The notes: generated by a model not told the origin, from the sequence alone. A stretch of 35,928 bases of DNA from an uncultured Flavobacteriales bacterium (GCA_905478295.1 CAJQHZ010000053.1:1-35928), one strand, 5' to 3'. Counted from the stretch's first letter, positions 16,601 through 24,397 are shown. A program made the numbers and translations.

Positions 16601-17091
16601 AAGCAGGAGTCATCGGAATCGCCGTGCTCTTAGCCGGTTGTGCAGAACGCGCTGAACCGGCAGTGGAAGCGCCGCAAATGAATGCAGTTGAGCGCAATAG
16701 AATGTATTTAGCGCAGGAGCGCGAAATGCTCAAAGACTATATAGATACGCATGAATTGATCGGTATCGTCCGGGATGGTTATGGCATGTATTCGTTATCC
16801 ATGTTGCCTGGAACGGGAATGATTGCGGAGATGGGCGATGAGGTTATTTACCAAGCCACGGTCTATTTGCTTGATGATAGTGGTGTAGGCCAGTATACAG
16901 ATACCGTGGAGTTGGGTTATAGCCAGATAGATATCGGGCTGCATGAGGCCATTTCTGGAATGAAAGAAGGGGAAAAGAAACTCGTTCTTATCCCCTCGTT
17001 TTTAGCTCGTGGATTGGCGGGTGATTTAGACAAAGTACCCCCTCAAAGTCCGCTTCGTTATGATTTGAGACTTATCCAGGTAAACCGCTGA
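16591..17091 (+). CDS. FKBP-type peptidyl-prolyl isomerase lipoprotein (GldI-like)
   Basis: A 166-residue lipoprotein with signal peptide ending in LLAGC (Cys17). After a helical linker (about 28-52) comes one FKBP domain (about 53-166) with the flap and core recognisable in GLHEAISGMKEGEKKLVLIPSF and the final PPQSPLRYDLRLIQV. It is a divergent FKBP: the usual GYG loop is replaced by ARGLAGDL, so catalytic activity is uncertain. In gliding Flavobacteriia GldI, an FKBP lipoprotein needed for motility and T9SS function, lies next to nrnA; the overlap here supports a GldI-like assignment, but sequence identity to GldI cannot be measured here. Probably periplasmic, anchored in a membrane. Confidence 0.8.
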   Translation: MGLKAGVIGIAVLLAGCAERAEPAVEAPQMNAVERNRMYLAQEREMLKDYIDTHELIGIVRDGYGMYSLSMLPGTGMIAEMGDEVIYQATVYLLDDSGVGQYTDTVELGYSQIDIGLHEAISGMKEGEKKLVLIPSFLARGLAGDLDKVPPQSPLRYDLRLIQVNR

Positions 17092-17182
17092 TTTGCATTG
17101 TATTTTAAGTGTGGCTTTGGAAGCTAAGCACGAAGAGTGCTCTTATGCTTGTGAAAGTTTTCATAATTGGTCCTCGTCGGCT

Positions 17183-17211
17183 TTTGAATAGCATAAGGAA
17201 TAGTACCTTTG
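17183..17211 (+). promoter_or_regulatory. Promoter of the first cyclophilin-FKBP gene
   Basis: TTTG at 17183-17186 and TACCTTTG at 17204-17211 are separated by 17 nt, matching the Flavobacterium-type promoter (TTG, 17-23 nt, TAnnTTTG). The predicted start site is about 20 nt upstream of the ATG at 17239, which also supports that ATG over the in-frame codon at 17209. Confidence 0.75.
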
Positions 17212-17238
17212 ACCTTCTCGAATTTAAACGTCATTCAA

Positions 17239-18348
17239 ATGATAAGAACCTATTTATTTGCAGCTGTTGCTGCCATTACATTATCAAGTTGCGGAGGCAA
17301 TAAAGTCACTGTCAACGATGAGACCATCACCTTAGAAGATGGGATTTACGCAAAATTGGAAACGACTATGGGAGACATTCTCATTGATTTTCATGAAGAT
17401 TTAGTGCCAATGACGGCTGCCAATTTTATTGCACTAGCTGAGGGCAACCATCCCGAGGTAGCAGAAAAATATCAGGGTAAGCCGTATTACAATGGAACAT
17501 TATTCCACCGTGTTATCAAAAACTTTATGATACAAGGTGGTGATCCAGACGGAACAGGTTCTGGTGGTCCAGGTTATGCGTTCCCCCAAGAAATCAACGA
17601 AGAGTTACGCCATGATAAAGCGGGTGTCGTAAGTATGGCGAATGCGGGTCCAGGTACAAATGGGTCTCAATTTTTTATCACACACAATCCTACGCCGCAT
17701 CTTGATGGCGGGTACAACATTTTCGCTCAGGTTTTAAGCGGACAAGATGTTGTTGCGGCTATGGGCGAAGTAGAAACTATGGCTGCAGATCGTCCAGTTG
17801 AAAAAGTAGTTCTTCAGAATGTTCAGATTATTCGCGTAGGCAGCTTAGCGAAGAACTGGGACGCGCCGGCAGCATTTACTGCTGGGAAATCAGCTGTAGC
17901 AGATGCGAAAGCGGCAGCGGCAGCGGTAATCGAAAATGAGATTGATGCGGCGTACCCTGAAGCAACGAAGTCTGAGACAGGATTACGTTACATTATAGAA
18001 ACGTTTGGTGACGGTCCTAAGCCGGAAATTGGTCAGATGGTTCGCGTGCATTACGCAGGTTATTTGATGGACGGCACCTTGTTCGACAGTTCCATAAAAT
18101 CAGTAGCGCAAGCGAATGGTAAGTACGACGAGCGTAGAGAGCCTTATGAGCCCTTCCCATTACAGTACGGTCCCATGGCTAGAGTGATCGAGGGCTGGAA
18201 GGAAGGCATCCAATTATTAAATGTGGGAGGTAAAGCGAAACTCATCATTCCTCCTTACCTCGGCTACGGCGCACGTGGTGCGGGAGGTGCCATTCCTCCA
18301 AATTCTAGTCTCGTCTTTGACGTCGAAGTAGTTTCAATCGAAAAATAA
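17239..18348 (+). CDS. Lipoprotein dual-family immunophilin: cyclophilin-FKBP fusion
   Basis: A 369-residue fusion of both unrelated prolyl isomerase folds. Signal peptide with lipobox LSSC (Cys18); cyclophilin domain about 30-205 with [32 protein letters not shown] and LDGGYNIFAQV; an Ala-rich helical linker (about 215-255); C-terminal FKBP domain about 256-369 with VRVHYAGYLMDGTLFDSS, VIEGWKEGIQLL and PPYLGYGARGAGGAIPPNSSLVFDVE. Both active sites look intact; the tryptophan that binds cyclosporin in human CypA is not present (HLDGGYNIF). An open frame begins at 17209, but the ATG at 17239 gives the lipoprotein signal and lies downstream of the promoter. Such chimeras (cyclophilin-FKBP) are known in Flavobacterium and some protists. 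Likely an envelope folding catalyst. Confidence 0.93.
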   Translation: MIRTYLFAAVAAITLSSCGGNKVTVNDETITLEDGIYAKLETTMGDILIDFHEDLVPMTAANFIALAEGNHPEVAEKYQGKPYYNGTLFHRVIKNFMIQGGDPDGTGSGGPGYAFPQEINEELRHDKAGVVSMANAGPGTNGSQFFITHNPTPHLDGGYNIFAQVLSGQDVVAAMGEVETMAADRPVEKVVLQNVQIIRVGSLAKNWDAPAAFTAGKSAVADAKAAAAAVIENEIDAAYPEATKSETGLRYIIETFGDGPKPEIGQMVRVHYAGYLMDGTLFDSSIKSVAQANGKYDERREPYEPFPLQYGPMARVIEGWKEGIQLLNVGGKAKLIIPPYLGYGARGAGGAIPPNSSLVFDVEVVSIEK

Positions 18349-18354
18349 ATCAAG

Positions 18355-18384
18355 GGCCCCGCACGGCGGGGCCTCATCTTTTTT
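18355..18384 (+). terminator. Intrinsic terminator/attenuator just before the second immunophilin gene
   Basis: GGCCCCGC (18355-18362), loop ACG, GCGGGGCC (18366-18373), then TCATCTTTTTT. The T run ends 11 nt before the next ATG (18396). It terminates the upstream gene, yet the downstream gene has room for no conventional promoter between it and the start codon, so it may act as an attenuator or the downstream promoter lies inside or before it. Confidence 0.85.
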
Positions 18385-18395
18385 AATATATAAGC

Positions 18396-19328
18396 ATGGA
18401 AAACGGTATTTACGCCAAAATCGCTACACCCAAAGGAGCGATAACAATCAAACTAGAACACGAAAAAACACCGATGACGGTGGCCAATTTTGTGGGTTTA
18501 GCAGAAGGTACAATTGAAAACAACGTGACTGAAAAGGGAACGCCTTACTATGACGGTCTTACCTTTCACAGAGTGATTGCAGATTTCATGGTTCAAGGTG
18601 GCGATCCTACAGGAACCGGCGCCGGCGGCCCAGGCTACCAGTTCGAAGATGAAATACACCCAGAATTAACGCACAATAGACCTGGGACGTTGTCAATGGC
18701 AAATGCCGGTCCCGGAACAAACGGTTCTCAATTTTTTATTACCCACGGCGCAACGGACTGGCTAGATGGTAAGCATACTGTTTTTGGCTACGTAATTGAA
18801 GGTCAAGATGTTGTGGATGCTGTTGCTCAGGGAGATGCCATGGAAAAATTAGAAATTATTCGCGTTGGTGAAGAAGCTCAAAATTGGGATGCAAGCTCCA
18901 TGTTCACTACGGCAAGAAGTAAGGCGGAAGAGGCCGCTAAGGCAGCTCAAGAGGCAGCAGATGCAGCCATTCAGGGCCTTAAAGATCAGGCAGAAACCAC
19001 TGAAAGTGGATTGATGTACATCCTTGAAGAAGAAGGTAATGGACCGAAGCCTACAGCCGGACAACAGGTTGATGTTCACTATGAACTAAAATTGGTGGAC
19101 GGCACGGTAGTGGATTCTTCATTTAGTCGTGGAACACCACTTCAAATCCCTATTGGTGTAGGTAAAGTGATTCCGGGATGGGATGAAGGCATTATGTTAT
19201 TGAATGAAGGTGCTAAAGCAACTTTGATCGTTCCTTCGGAATTGGGATATGGTGCTTCAGGTGCAGGCGGTGTTATCCCACCAAATGCGACGCTAATCTT
19301 TAAAGTAGAGTTAGTAAAGGTCGGCTAA
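18396..19328 (+). CDS. Cytosolic dual-family immunophilin: cyclophilin-FKBP fusion
   Basis: A 310-residue paralogue of the preceding protein without a signal peptide, so predicted cytosolic. Cyclophilin domain about 1-155 ([47 protein letters not shown]), Ala/Glu/Lys-rich helical linker about 165-200, FKBP domain about 201-310 ([53 protein letters not shown]). Catalytic residues of both folds appear retained. The start at 18396 (MENGIYAKI) corresponds to the first beta strand of cyclophilin, matching the first residues after the lipoprotein's anchor region. Likely a general cytosolic prolyl isomerase/chaperone. Followed by a strong terminator. Confidence 0.92.
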   Translation: MENGIYAKIATPKGAITIKLEHEKTPMTVANFVGLAEGTIENNVTEKGTPYYDGLTFHRVIADFMVQGGDPTGTGAGGPGYQFEDEIHPELTHNRPGTLSMANAGPGTNGSQFFITHGATDWLDGKHTVFGYVIEGQDVVDAVAQGDAMEKLEIIRVGEEAQNWDASSMFTTARSKAEEAAKAAQEAADAAIQGLKDQAETTESGLMYILEEEGNGPKPTAGQQVDVHYELKLVDGTVVDSSFSRGTPLQIPIGVGKVIPGWDEGIMLLNEGAKATLIVPSELGYGASGAGGVIPPNATLIFKVELVKVG

Positions 19329-19352
19329 GCGCCTGCTATAGCTATAAAACAG

Positions 19353-19388
19353 ACCACCCCGCGGCTTGCCGCGGGGTGGTTTTTTTTT
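19353..19388. terminator. Strong terminator after the immunophilin pair
   Basis: A perfect 13-bp GC-rich stem (ACCACCCCGCGGC/GCCGCGGGGTGGT) with a TT turn is followed on the plus strand by eight or more Ts (19381-19388). It lies between convergent genes; on the minus strand it is followed by CTGTTTTATAG, so it may also serve the aldehyde dehydrogenase gene. Confidence 0.95.
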
Positions 19389-19416
19389 GTTTTTACAAAG
19401 TAAAAACGACGTGCTC

Positions 19417-20814
19417 CTAGAAGAGGTTTTTAATCAAGCGTTGTACCAATTTTGCCTTTATACTTGTGTAGGGTGGGGCTAGAATTTTATTGACCGGGAC
19501 CCCCCACTGGTAAAATGCGCTTCGTGTGTTGGTGAATTCTAAAAAGCCTGCGTGTCCATTGGTTTTACCAATACCGCTATGTCCAGTGCCTCCGAAAGGC
19601 AGGTAGTTGTTTGCGATTTGCAGTAAACTCATATTCACTGCAGTTGCACCTGCGCGCGTTCCTTGTTGTATAGCCCTAATGTTTCGTTTGCTCTTGCTGT
19701 AGATGTAAACCACCAAAGGGTGTTCTCGAGAATTGATTTCCAACAATGGCTGCGTTAGGTCCGTGTAACTAAATACAGGTAGGAGCGGGCCAAAGATTTC
19801 TTCTTTCATTAATGCACCTTCCTTCGAAGGGTTGATAAAGACGGCCGGAGAAATCTTGCGTTGTTCCGCATTGGTAACACCTCCGATAAAAGGAGTGCCA
19901 GCTTCTTCGGTAGCTTCTCTGAGCATATCGGAGAGTCGTTTAAAATGCTGATCGTTCACTATACGCACATAGTCCTTACTTAGGGTAGGGTCCTCGCCGT
20001 ATTGTTGGGAAATGACTTTAGCGACACCGCGCTTAAAATCTTCCAGTTTTCGCGCATGCACGTAGATGTGATCGGGAGCAATGCAGATCTGTCCTGCATT
20101 CGTAAATTTCGCCCATGCGACGCGCTGTCCAGCTTCAAATGCATTGGCCGTCTCATCCACAATCGTTGGACTTTTTCCGCCCAATTCTAAGGTCACACTG
20201 CACAGGTATTTGCTTGCCGCCGCCATCACTATTTTACCTACGGCCGTTGAGCCGGTAAAAAATATATGATCAAAGCGTTCTTTTAGTAACGCGGTAGATA
20301 CATCTATGCCTCCTGTAACCACGCTTGCTTCTTCTGGTTTGAAAATATCTGCAACTAATTCGGCTAGAGCTGCAGCGGTTTTCGGCGTATGTTCAGATGG
20401 TTTTAAGAGAACAGTATTTCCAGCCGCGAATGAGGAACATAAAGGATGAAGCGATAAGAAGATAGGGTAATTCCATGGTGCGATGACCATGGTGCTGCCT
20501 TTGGGTTCAGGTTGGGTATAAGAAGAGGATCCAAAAAGGAATAACGGGGTTTTTACTTTTTGCGGTGTAGACCAACGTTTTAAGTTTTTGCGAATGATCT
20601 TTAGATTATCCAATGTTGGGAAAATCTCAGTTAAACCGACTTCTACTTGGCTTTTACCAAAGTCCTCGTGAAGGGCTTTGGCCAATTTCTCTTGCCATGG
20701 ACCTTGCAACGCACGGCGCAACTGGTCCAATTTCTGTAGCCGGTATTTTAAACTAGTACGGGCTTGTACTGGAGCATGGGCGCGTTGTAGGGCGATTATT
20801 TGATCTAGGTTCAT
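19417..20814 (-). CDS. Aldehyde dehydrogenase family protein (class 3-like)
   Basis: NAD(P)-dependent oxidation of aldehydes to acids. The 465-residue length and motifs resemble class-3/fatty aldehyde dehydrogenases: the Rossmann-fold PWNYP segment (113-117), FTGSTAVGK (186-194), catalytic Glu210 in TLELGGKSP and catalytic Cys244 in FTNAGQICIAPDHIYV. The open frame extends to 20961, but that part is encoded on the overlapping lipoprotein gene; the ATG at 20812-20814 gives the normal start and forms an ATGA overlap with the upstream stop. Third gene of xerD-lipoprotein-ALDH. The natural substrate is unknown; long-chain aldehydes are plausible from the family. Confidence 0.9.
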   Translation of the reverse strand: MNLDQIIALQRAHAPVQARTSLKYRLQKLDQLRRALQGPWQEKLAKALHEDFGKSQVEVGLTEIFPTLDNLKIIRKNLKRWSTPQKVKTPLFLFGSSSYTQPEPKGSTMVIAPWNYPIFLSLHPLCSSFAAGNTVLLKPSEHTPKTAAALAELVADIFKPEEASVVTGGIDVSTALLKERFDHIFFTGSTAVGKIVMAAASKYLCSVTLELGGKSPTIVDETANAFEAGQRVAWAKFTNAGQICIAPDHIYVHARKLEDFKRGVAKVISQQYGEDPTLSKDYVRIVNDQHFKRLSDMLREATEEAGTPFIGGVTNAEQRKISPAVFINPSKEGALMKEEIFGPLLPVFSYTDLTQPLLEINSREHPLVVYIYSKSKRNIRAIQQGTRAGATAVNMSLLQIANNYLPFGGTGHSGIGKTNGHAGFLEFTNTRSAFYQWGVPVNKILAPPYTSIKAKLVQRLIKNLF

Positions 20815-21254
20815 CGTTTTTCGTACAAATGGTCCGGGCCGTCGACGGGGCTGTTGTAAAACATTAAATAGGGCGGGCAATACACTATTTGACCCCAAAG
20901 CTTGCTCACGGATGTGTCTAAATTTAACGAAAAAGAGTACCAACTGTTCTCTAAGGACCAATTTCCTTCATACCATACAGTATCAGCACCATTCACGCTG
21001 TAAGTGCTGTCGGGATTCAATATCAGCGTCCAACCTGTATAATCCGATTCACTCTCATAAGATCCTCCCCATCCCCACGCTTGAACATACCGCCAATCGT
21101 AGGTGCCCTCAAGTGCATTAAAGAGGTCCGGCGCCGTCCATTGTAACGTATCGTGGCACGAATGCATTTCTGAAATTACTTCGCTGTAGTCGATAGTATT
21201 TCTAGCGCAGCTCAGAGAAACGGCTGCCACGAAAATGAATAAATAACGCTTCAT
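20811..21254 (-). CDS. Small lipoprotein of unknown function
   Basis: Not recognised. A 147-residue protein with a signal peptide ending in VSLSC (Cys16), hence a probable lipoprotein. The mature part is rich in Tyr and Trp, with alternating hydrophobic strands (WTLILNPDSTYSV, GNWSLENSWYSFSL, YLMFYNSP) that recall lipocalin-like META/copper-resistance-type small beta-barrels described in Bacteroidota, with a typical core of 'G.W....D...Y.....D...EG.W'. It has three cysteines besides the lipobox one or near the N-terminus (SCHD, YCPP), which might form a disulfide. It overlaps xerD by 1 nt (TAATG) and ALDH by 4 nt (ATGA), so expression is tied to both. Confidence 0.75.
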   Translation of the reverse strand: MKRYLFIFVAAVSLSCARNTIDYSEVISEMHSCHDTLQWTAPDLFNALEGTYDWRYVQAWGWGGSYESESDYTGWTLILNPDSTYSVNGADTVWYEGNWSLENSWYSFSLNLDTSVSKLWGQIVYCPPYLMFYNSPVDGPDHLYEKR

Positions 21255-22144
21255 TACAGGTGGTTTAAGGGATGGAAATCTGCGATTTTATCACTCAATT
21301 GCTGGGCACTGATATGGGTGTAAATCTCGGTAGTCGTAATGCTTTCATGCCCTAAAAGTTGCTGTACAATTCTCAAATCCGCGCCGCGTTCCATCAAATG
21401 TGTTGCGAAGCTGTGGCGCATGGTGTGCGGGCTAATTGCTTTTTTAATTCCAGCAGCAGCGGCAAATTTTTTGATCTTCAGAAAGATGCTCTGTCGAGAG
21501 AGTGCTGCGCCTCTATTGCTCAAAAAGACGGTATCCGAATGTTTCGGCTGACACTTTTGATGGGGACGTTCATATTCTAAATACCCTTCGAGGTGTTTTA
21601 CGGCCTCTTTATGAATGGGAACCAACCGTTGCTTATTTCCTTTACCGGTCACAATAATGTAGCCTTCTTCTAAGCGAAGCAGAGAACGCTTTAGTGTGCA
21701 CGCCTCAGAAACGCGCAGTCCACAGGCATAGAGCAGCTCTATGATGGCTCTGTCACGGGTCGCAAAGTCTTCATTCATGCGAATGGCTTCCAGCAAACGA
21801 ACTACCTCTTGTACGCTCAAAACTACCGGCAATTTGCGCCCCGTCTTCGGATTTTCAAACAAAACCACAGGATGTTCACTGAGGTGTTCTTCATCAATCA
21901 TCCAGTTAAAGAATCCACGTAGCGCACTGAGCACACGCCCTTGAGAGCGCGGGGAGTAGCCGATAGAGTGGAGGTGTTGTAGGTAGGCAGAGATGTGTTT
22001 TGCAGTGATCAGCTTTGGCTTTTGATCACTGAAATTGGCCAATTGGTTGAGATCCCTTTTATAGGCGCTAATGGTGTTGTCGCTGAGTCCACGCTCAAAT
22101 TTGAGGTGCTCTAGATAACCCGTAATGGAATCGGTCCAATTCAT
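21254..22144 (-). CDS. xerD: Site-specific tyrosine recombinase XerD
   Basis: Resolves chromosome dimers at dif together with XerC under FtsK control. The 296-residue length is that of chromosomal XerC/D. The SAM-like core-binding domain (about 1-85) precedes the catalytic domain with the complete set Arg144 (ACGLRVSEA), Lys168 (GKGNKQR), His240 and Arg243 (HTMRHSFATHL), His266 (LLGHESI) and Tyr275 (TEIYTHI). The start at 22144 follows an AGGAG ribosome site 4 nt upstream. No attachment sites, integron cassettes or mobile genes surround it, so it is read as the housekeeping recombinase and not a phage integrase. XerC versus XerD cannot be separated firmly by eye. Confidence 0.9.
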   Translation of the reverse strand: MNWTDSITGYLEHLKFERGLSDNTISAYKRDLNQLANFSDQKPKLITAKHISAYLQHLHSIGYSPRSQGRVLSALRGFFNWMIDEEHLSEHPVVLFENPKTGRKLPVVLSVQEVVRLLEAIRMNEDFATRDRAIIELLYACGLRVSEACTLKRSLLRLEEGYIIVTGKGNKQRLVPIHKEAVKHLEGYLEYERPHQKCQPKHSDTVFLSNRGAALSRQSIFLKIKKFAAAAGIKKAISPHTMRHSFATHLMERGADLRIVQQLLGHESITTTEIYTHISAQQLSDKIADFHPLNHL

Positions 22145-22181
22145 GCTCCTAATTTCGCTATTGATGCGCTAACTTTACACT

Positions 22182-22613
22182 ATGCAAATTTTAATTCTCA
22201 ACGGACCCAATCTCAATCTTTTAGGAAAAAGAGAGCCCGGGATTTACGGAAATCAGGACTTTCAGTCCTTCTACGAAGAGCTTACTGCAGTGTATGATGA
22301 CGTGGCGTCGTTCCGCTATGAGCAAAGCAATGTAGAGGGTGCACTGATCGATTTATTGCAGGAAGCCGATGGGACTTATGATGCAGTTGTACTGAATGCC
22401 GGTGGATATACGCATACCTCTGTTGCACTCATGGATTGTATAACAGCCATTCCCGTTCCCGTATATGAAGTGCACATTTCTAACCCTTTAGCACGCGAGG
22501 ATTTTCGACAGACAAGTTTGATAGGTCAAAAATGTGTTGCAACCGTAAGTGGTTTTGGTTTAGATTCTTACCGTTTGGCTGTTGAAGGAATATTAAGTCA
22601 ATTGGCGGGCTAA
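22182..22613 (+). CDS. aroQ: 3-dehydroquinate dehydratase, type II
   Basis: Third step of the shikimate pathway, anti elimination by a dodecameric enzyme. The 143-residue protein has NGPNLNLLGKREPGIYG with Arg17 and catalytic Tyr22 on the mobile loop, NAGGYTHTSVAL (Asn72, His78) and EVHISNPLAREDFR with catalytic His98. Divergent from xerD with 37 nt between the starts, and its 3' end overlaps the ArsC-like gene by 21 nt on the opposite strand. The sequence TAACTTTA (22170-22177), near the -7 consensus, ends 4 nt before the ATG. Confidence 0.96.
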   Translation: MQILILNGPNLNLLGKREPGIYGNQDFQSFYEELTAVYDDVASFRYEQSNVEGALIDLLQEADGTYDAVVLNAGGYTHTSVALMDCITAIPVPVYEVHISNPLAREDFRQTSLIGQKCVATVSGFGLDSYRLAVEGILSQLAG

Positions 22614-23195
22614 ATAGCCCATTTCAGCAGCTATTTCTTTTAAGGTCGCATCGTAAACGGCTCTGCATTCTGGCGTACCATCACTGCGTTTGGGATCCAT
22701 AAAAGTTAAGGGGAAACGCGCAGCCGCACCCACAACTACTGGACAGGCCTCATTCGCACTATCACAGACCATAATGGCAACATACCCAGAGGAAGGATTT
22801 GGCGCATGATCATAAGCTTTTGAAAATAAGAATGGGGTATTGTGCTCGCTTTCAAGCAGTGGATGAAAGATTTGCCAATGCGGATTATGTGCAACAAGAT
22901 CCTTCACCGCAGTAAATCCATGTCGCTTAAAACTTTCGGCTACCTCAGGATATAAAGCAGTGCCCTCGGTACCTCCACTAAAGGTTTCCACGTTTTCATG
23001 GCCATAATACTTTGCTGCAGTTCTAAAAAGAACTTCAGAAAAATGACTTCTTCTGCTGTTGTGTGTGCAAATAAAGTTAACAGCTAAACCATCTTTAGAA
23101 TGTACGTTGAGCAAGGCCGCTAAAGCATCTAATTCCTCCAAACGAGTCTCGCTAGGGGCAACAGTAAATAGTGATTTTAAGATTTCTTGTGACAT
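22593..23195 (-). CDS. Low-molecular-weight tyrosine phosphatase/arsenate reductase (ArsC-thioredoxin type)-like protein
   Basis: A 200-residue LMW-PTP-fold protein. The P-loop CTHNSRRSH (Cys43, Arg49) matches CX5R. The pair Cys144/Cys151 in VCDSANEACPV has the same spacing as the Cys82/Cys89 redox shuttle of Staphylococcus aureus ArsC, and Asp167-Pro168 (TFMDPKR) fits the general-acid position. It therefore has the parts for thioredoxin-coupled arsenate reduction. The P-loop and an N-terminal extension of about 38 residues differ from classical ArsC, and no arsR or arsB/acr3 is nearby, so the true substrate is uncertain. Overlaps the alcohol dehydrogenase gene by 1 nt (TAATG), indicating co-expression. 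Confidence 0.75.
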   Translation of the reverse strand: MSQEILKSLFTVAPSETRLEELDALAALLNVHSKDGLAVNFICTHNSRRSHFSEVLFRTAAKYYGHENVETFSGGTEGTALYPEVAESFKRHGFTAVKDLVAHNPHWQIFHPLLESEHNTPFLFSKAYDHAPNPSSGYVAIMVCDSANEACPVVVGAAARFPLTFMDPKRSDGTPECRAVYDATLKEIAAEMGYLARQLT

Positions 23196-24352
23196 TAAAG
23201 TGTTGCGTTTAATATAGCGACGACCTCTCTTGGGGTGATGTCTTTGTGTTCTCCTAAGCGTGTGGCACCATAACTTTCAAGTTGCGCCGCGGCGCGTTCA
23301 GGAAAATCGGTGGTATCGGATGTATAGGCACTTAATTTAGTCTCAATTCCCAAAGAATGGAAAAAGGCTTCTGTGCGGTCAATGGCTTCTTGCGCCACGT
23401 CAAAATCAGTCCCTTCTAAAGACAGCACCCGGCGGCCGTATTGGGCTAGTTTTGCTTGTTTTTGTTCAAATTTGAATCTGTAAAGACTGGGTAGAACAAT
23501 AGCGAGCGTTCTCGCATGATCTACATTATAAGCAGCTGTGATTTCATGACCTATGGCGTGTATGCTCCAGTCGGTTGGTACACCTTTTTGAATCAGCCCG
23601 TTGAGTGCCATATTACAGCTCCACATAAAATTTGCGGCAGTATCATAGTCGGACGGGTTGTCCATGAGTTTTGGAGCAATCTCAATCAGTGTAGAAAGAA
23701 TTCCCTCTGAAATGCGGTCTTGTAAGGTCGCAGAAGTAGGGTAGGTCATGTATTGTTCCATCACATGAGTGAAGGCATCTACGAGACCATTCGCAAGCTG
23801 GCGTTGAGGTATTGAGGTTACTACAGTAGGATCCGAAATGGAAAACTGAGGAAATAACCCTGGACCGCCCATCCCGCGCTTTTGTCCTATCTCTTTGCGG
23901 CTCACCACTGCGCCACTATTCATCTCCGAACCAGTAGCGGGCAAGGTTAATACGGTCCCAAAAGGCAATGCTTTTGTCGTGCGAATACCTTTTGCAAGAA
24001 TGTCCCAGGGTTCTTCCCCTTCAAAGAGCGCCGCGGACGCCAGAAACTTTGTGCCATCTATGACGGAACCTCCACCAACAGCGAGTAAAAAGTCAATTTT
24101 TTCAGCCTTTATAATGGCCAATGCTTGAAGTAATGTGCTGTATTGTGGATTGGGTTCAATGCCACCGAATTCTAGGACTTTATGATTTTTAAGCGCCACC
24201 ATGACTTTTTCGTGGACCCCGTTTCGCTTGATCGATCCACCGCCATAGGTGATAAGCACCTTTGCGTCTTTGGGAATAAGGGAAGTTAATTTTCGATGTT
24301 CGTCTTTTCCGAAACAAAGATTAACAGGATTGTATAAGTTGAAATTATTCAT
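23195..24352 (-). CDS. Iron-containing alcohol dehydrogenase, YqhD/BDH-like
   Basis: A 385-residue group III alcohol dehydrogenase/aldehyde reductase. The cofactor segment TYGGGSIKRNGV (35-46) is the YqhD-type motif associated with NADPH preference, and AVGGGSVIDGTKF (91-103) is the nucleotide-binding loop. Metal ligands align with YqhD: Asp192, His196, His265 and His279. In Escherichia coli YqhD scavenges toxic short-chain and lipid-derived aldehydes. It is followed, overlapping by 1 nt, by the ArsC-like gene. A 19-nt palindromic element (24377-24395) lies 25 nt before the start and could be an operator; aldehyde- or redox-responsive control is possible but not shown. Confidence 0.9.
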   Translation of the reverse strand: MNNFNLYNPVNLCFGKDEHRKLTSLIPKDAKVLITYGGGSIKRNGVHEKVMVALKNHKVLEFGGIEPNPQYSTLLQALAIIKAEKIDFLLAVGGGSVIDGTKFLASAALFEGEEPWDILAKGIRTTKALPFGTVLTLPATGSEMNSGAVVSRKEIGQKRGMGGPGLFPQFSISDPTVVTSIPQRQLANGLVDAFTHVMEQYMTYPTSATLQDRISEGILSTLIEIAPKLMDNPSDYDTAANFMWSCNMALNGLIQKGVPTDWSIHAIGHEITAAYNVDHARTLAIVLPSLYRFKFEQKQAKLAQYGRRVLSLEGTDFDVAQEAIDRTEAFFHSLGIETKLSAYTSDTTDFPERAAAQLESYGATRLGEHKDITPREVVAILNATL

Positions 24353-24376
24353 TTGTGTGCTTTGTTATTTGACTTA

Positions 24377-24395
24377 ACCACAAATGCATTGTGGT
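24377..24395. repeat. Inverted repeat upstream of the alcohol dehydrogenase gene
   Basis: ACCACA, seven spacer bases containing ATGCAT, then TGTGGT. It lies in the 45-nt gap between the GNAT gene's stop and the dehydrogenase start. There is no T tract, so a terminator is unlikely. On the minus strand TGCATTTG, one mismatch from the -7 consensus, lies inside it, so a repressor bound here would cover the promoter. Confidence 0.45.
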
Positions 24396-24397
24396 GT

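Noticed and set aside
17127-17141. Hairpin AGCAC-GAAGA-GTGCT after the GldI-like gene as a terminator
   Set aside because: The stem is only 5 bp and there is no T tract; chance pairing is likely.
17239-19328. The two immunophilin genes as an assembly or cloning duplication
   Set aside because: Only short motifs such as [10 protein letters not shown] are shared; linkers, signal region and most codons differ, so this is an old duplication.
20815-20961. An N-terminal extension of 49 residues on the aldehyde dehydrogenase
   Set aside because: It overlaps the lipoprotein gene in another frame, and the ATG at 20814 forms a standard ATGA junction and gives a normal-length enzyme.
21254-22144. XerD read as an integrase of an integron or genomic island
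   Set aside because: No att repeats, cassette genes or composition shift were seen; length and catalytic residues are those of the housekeeping recombinase.
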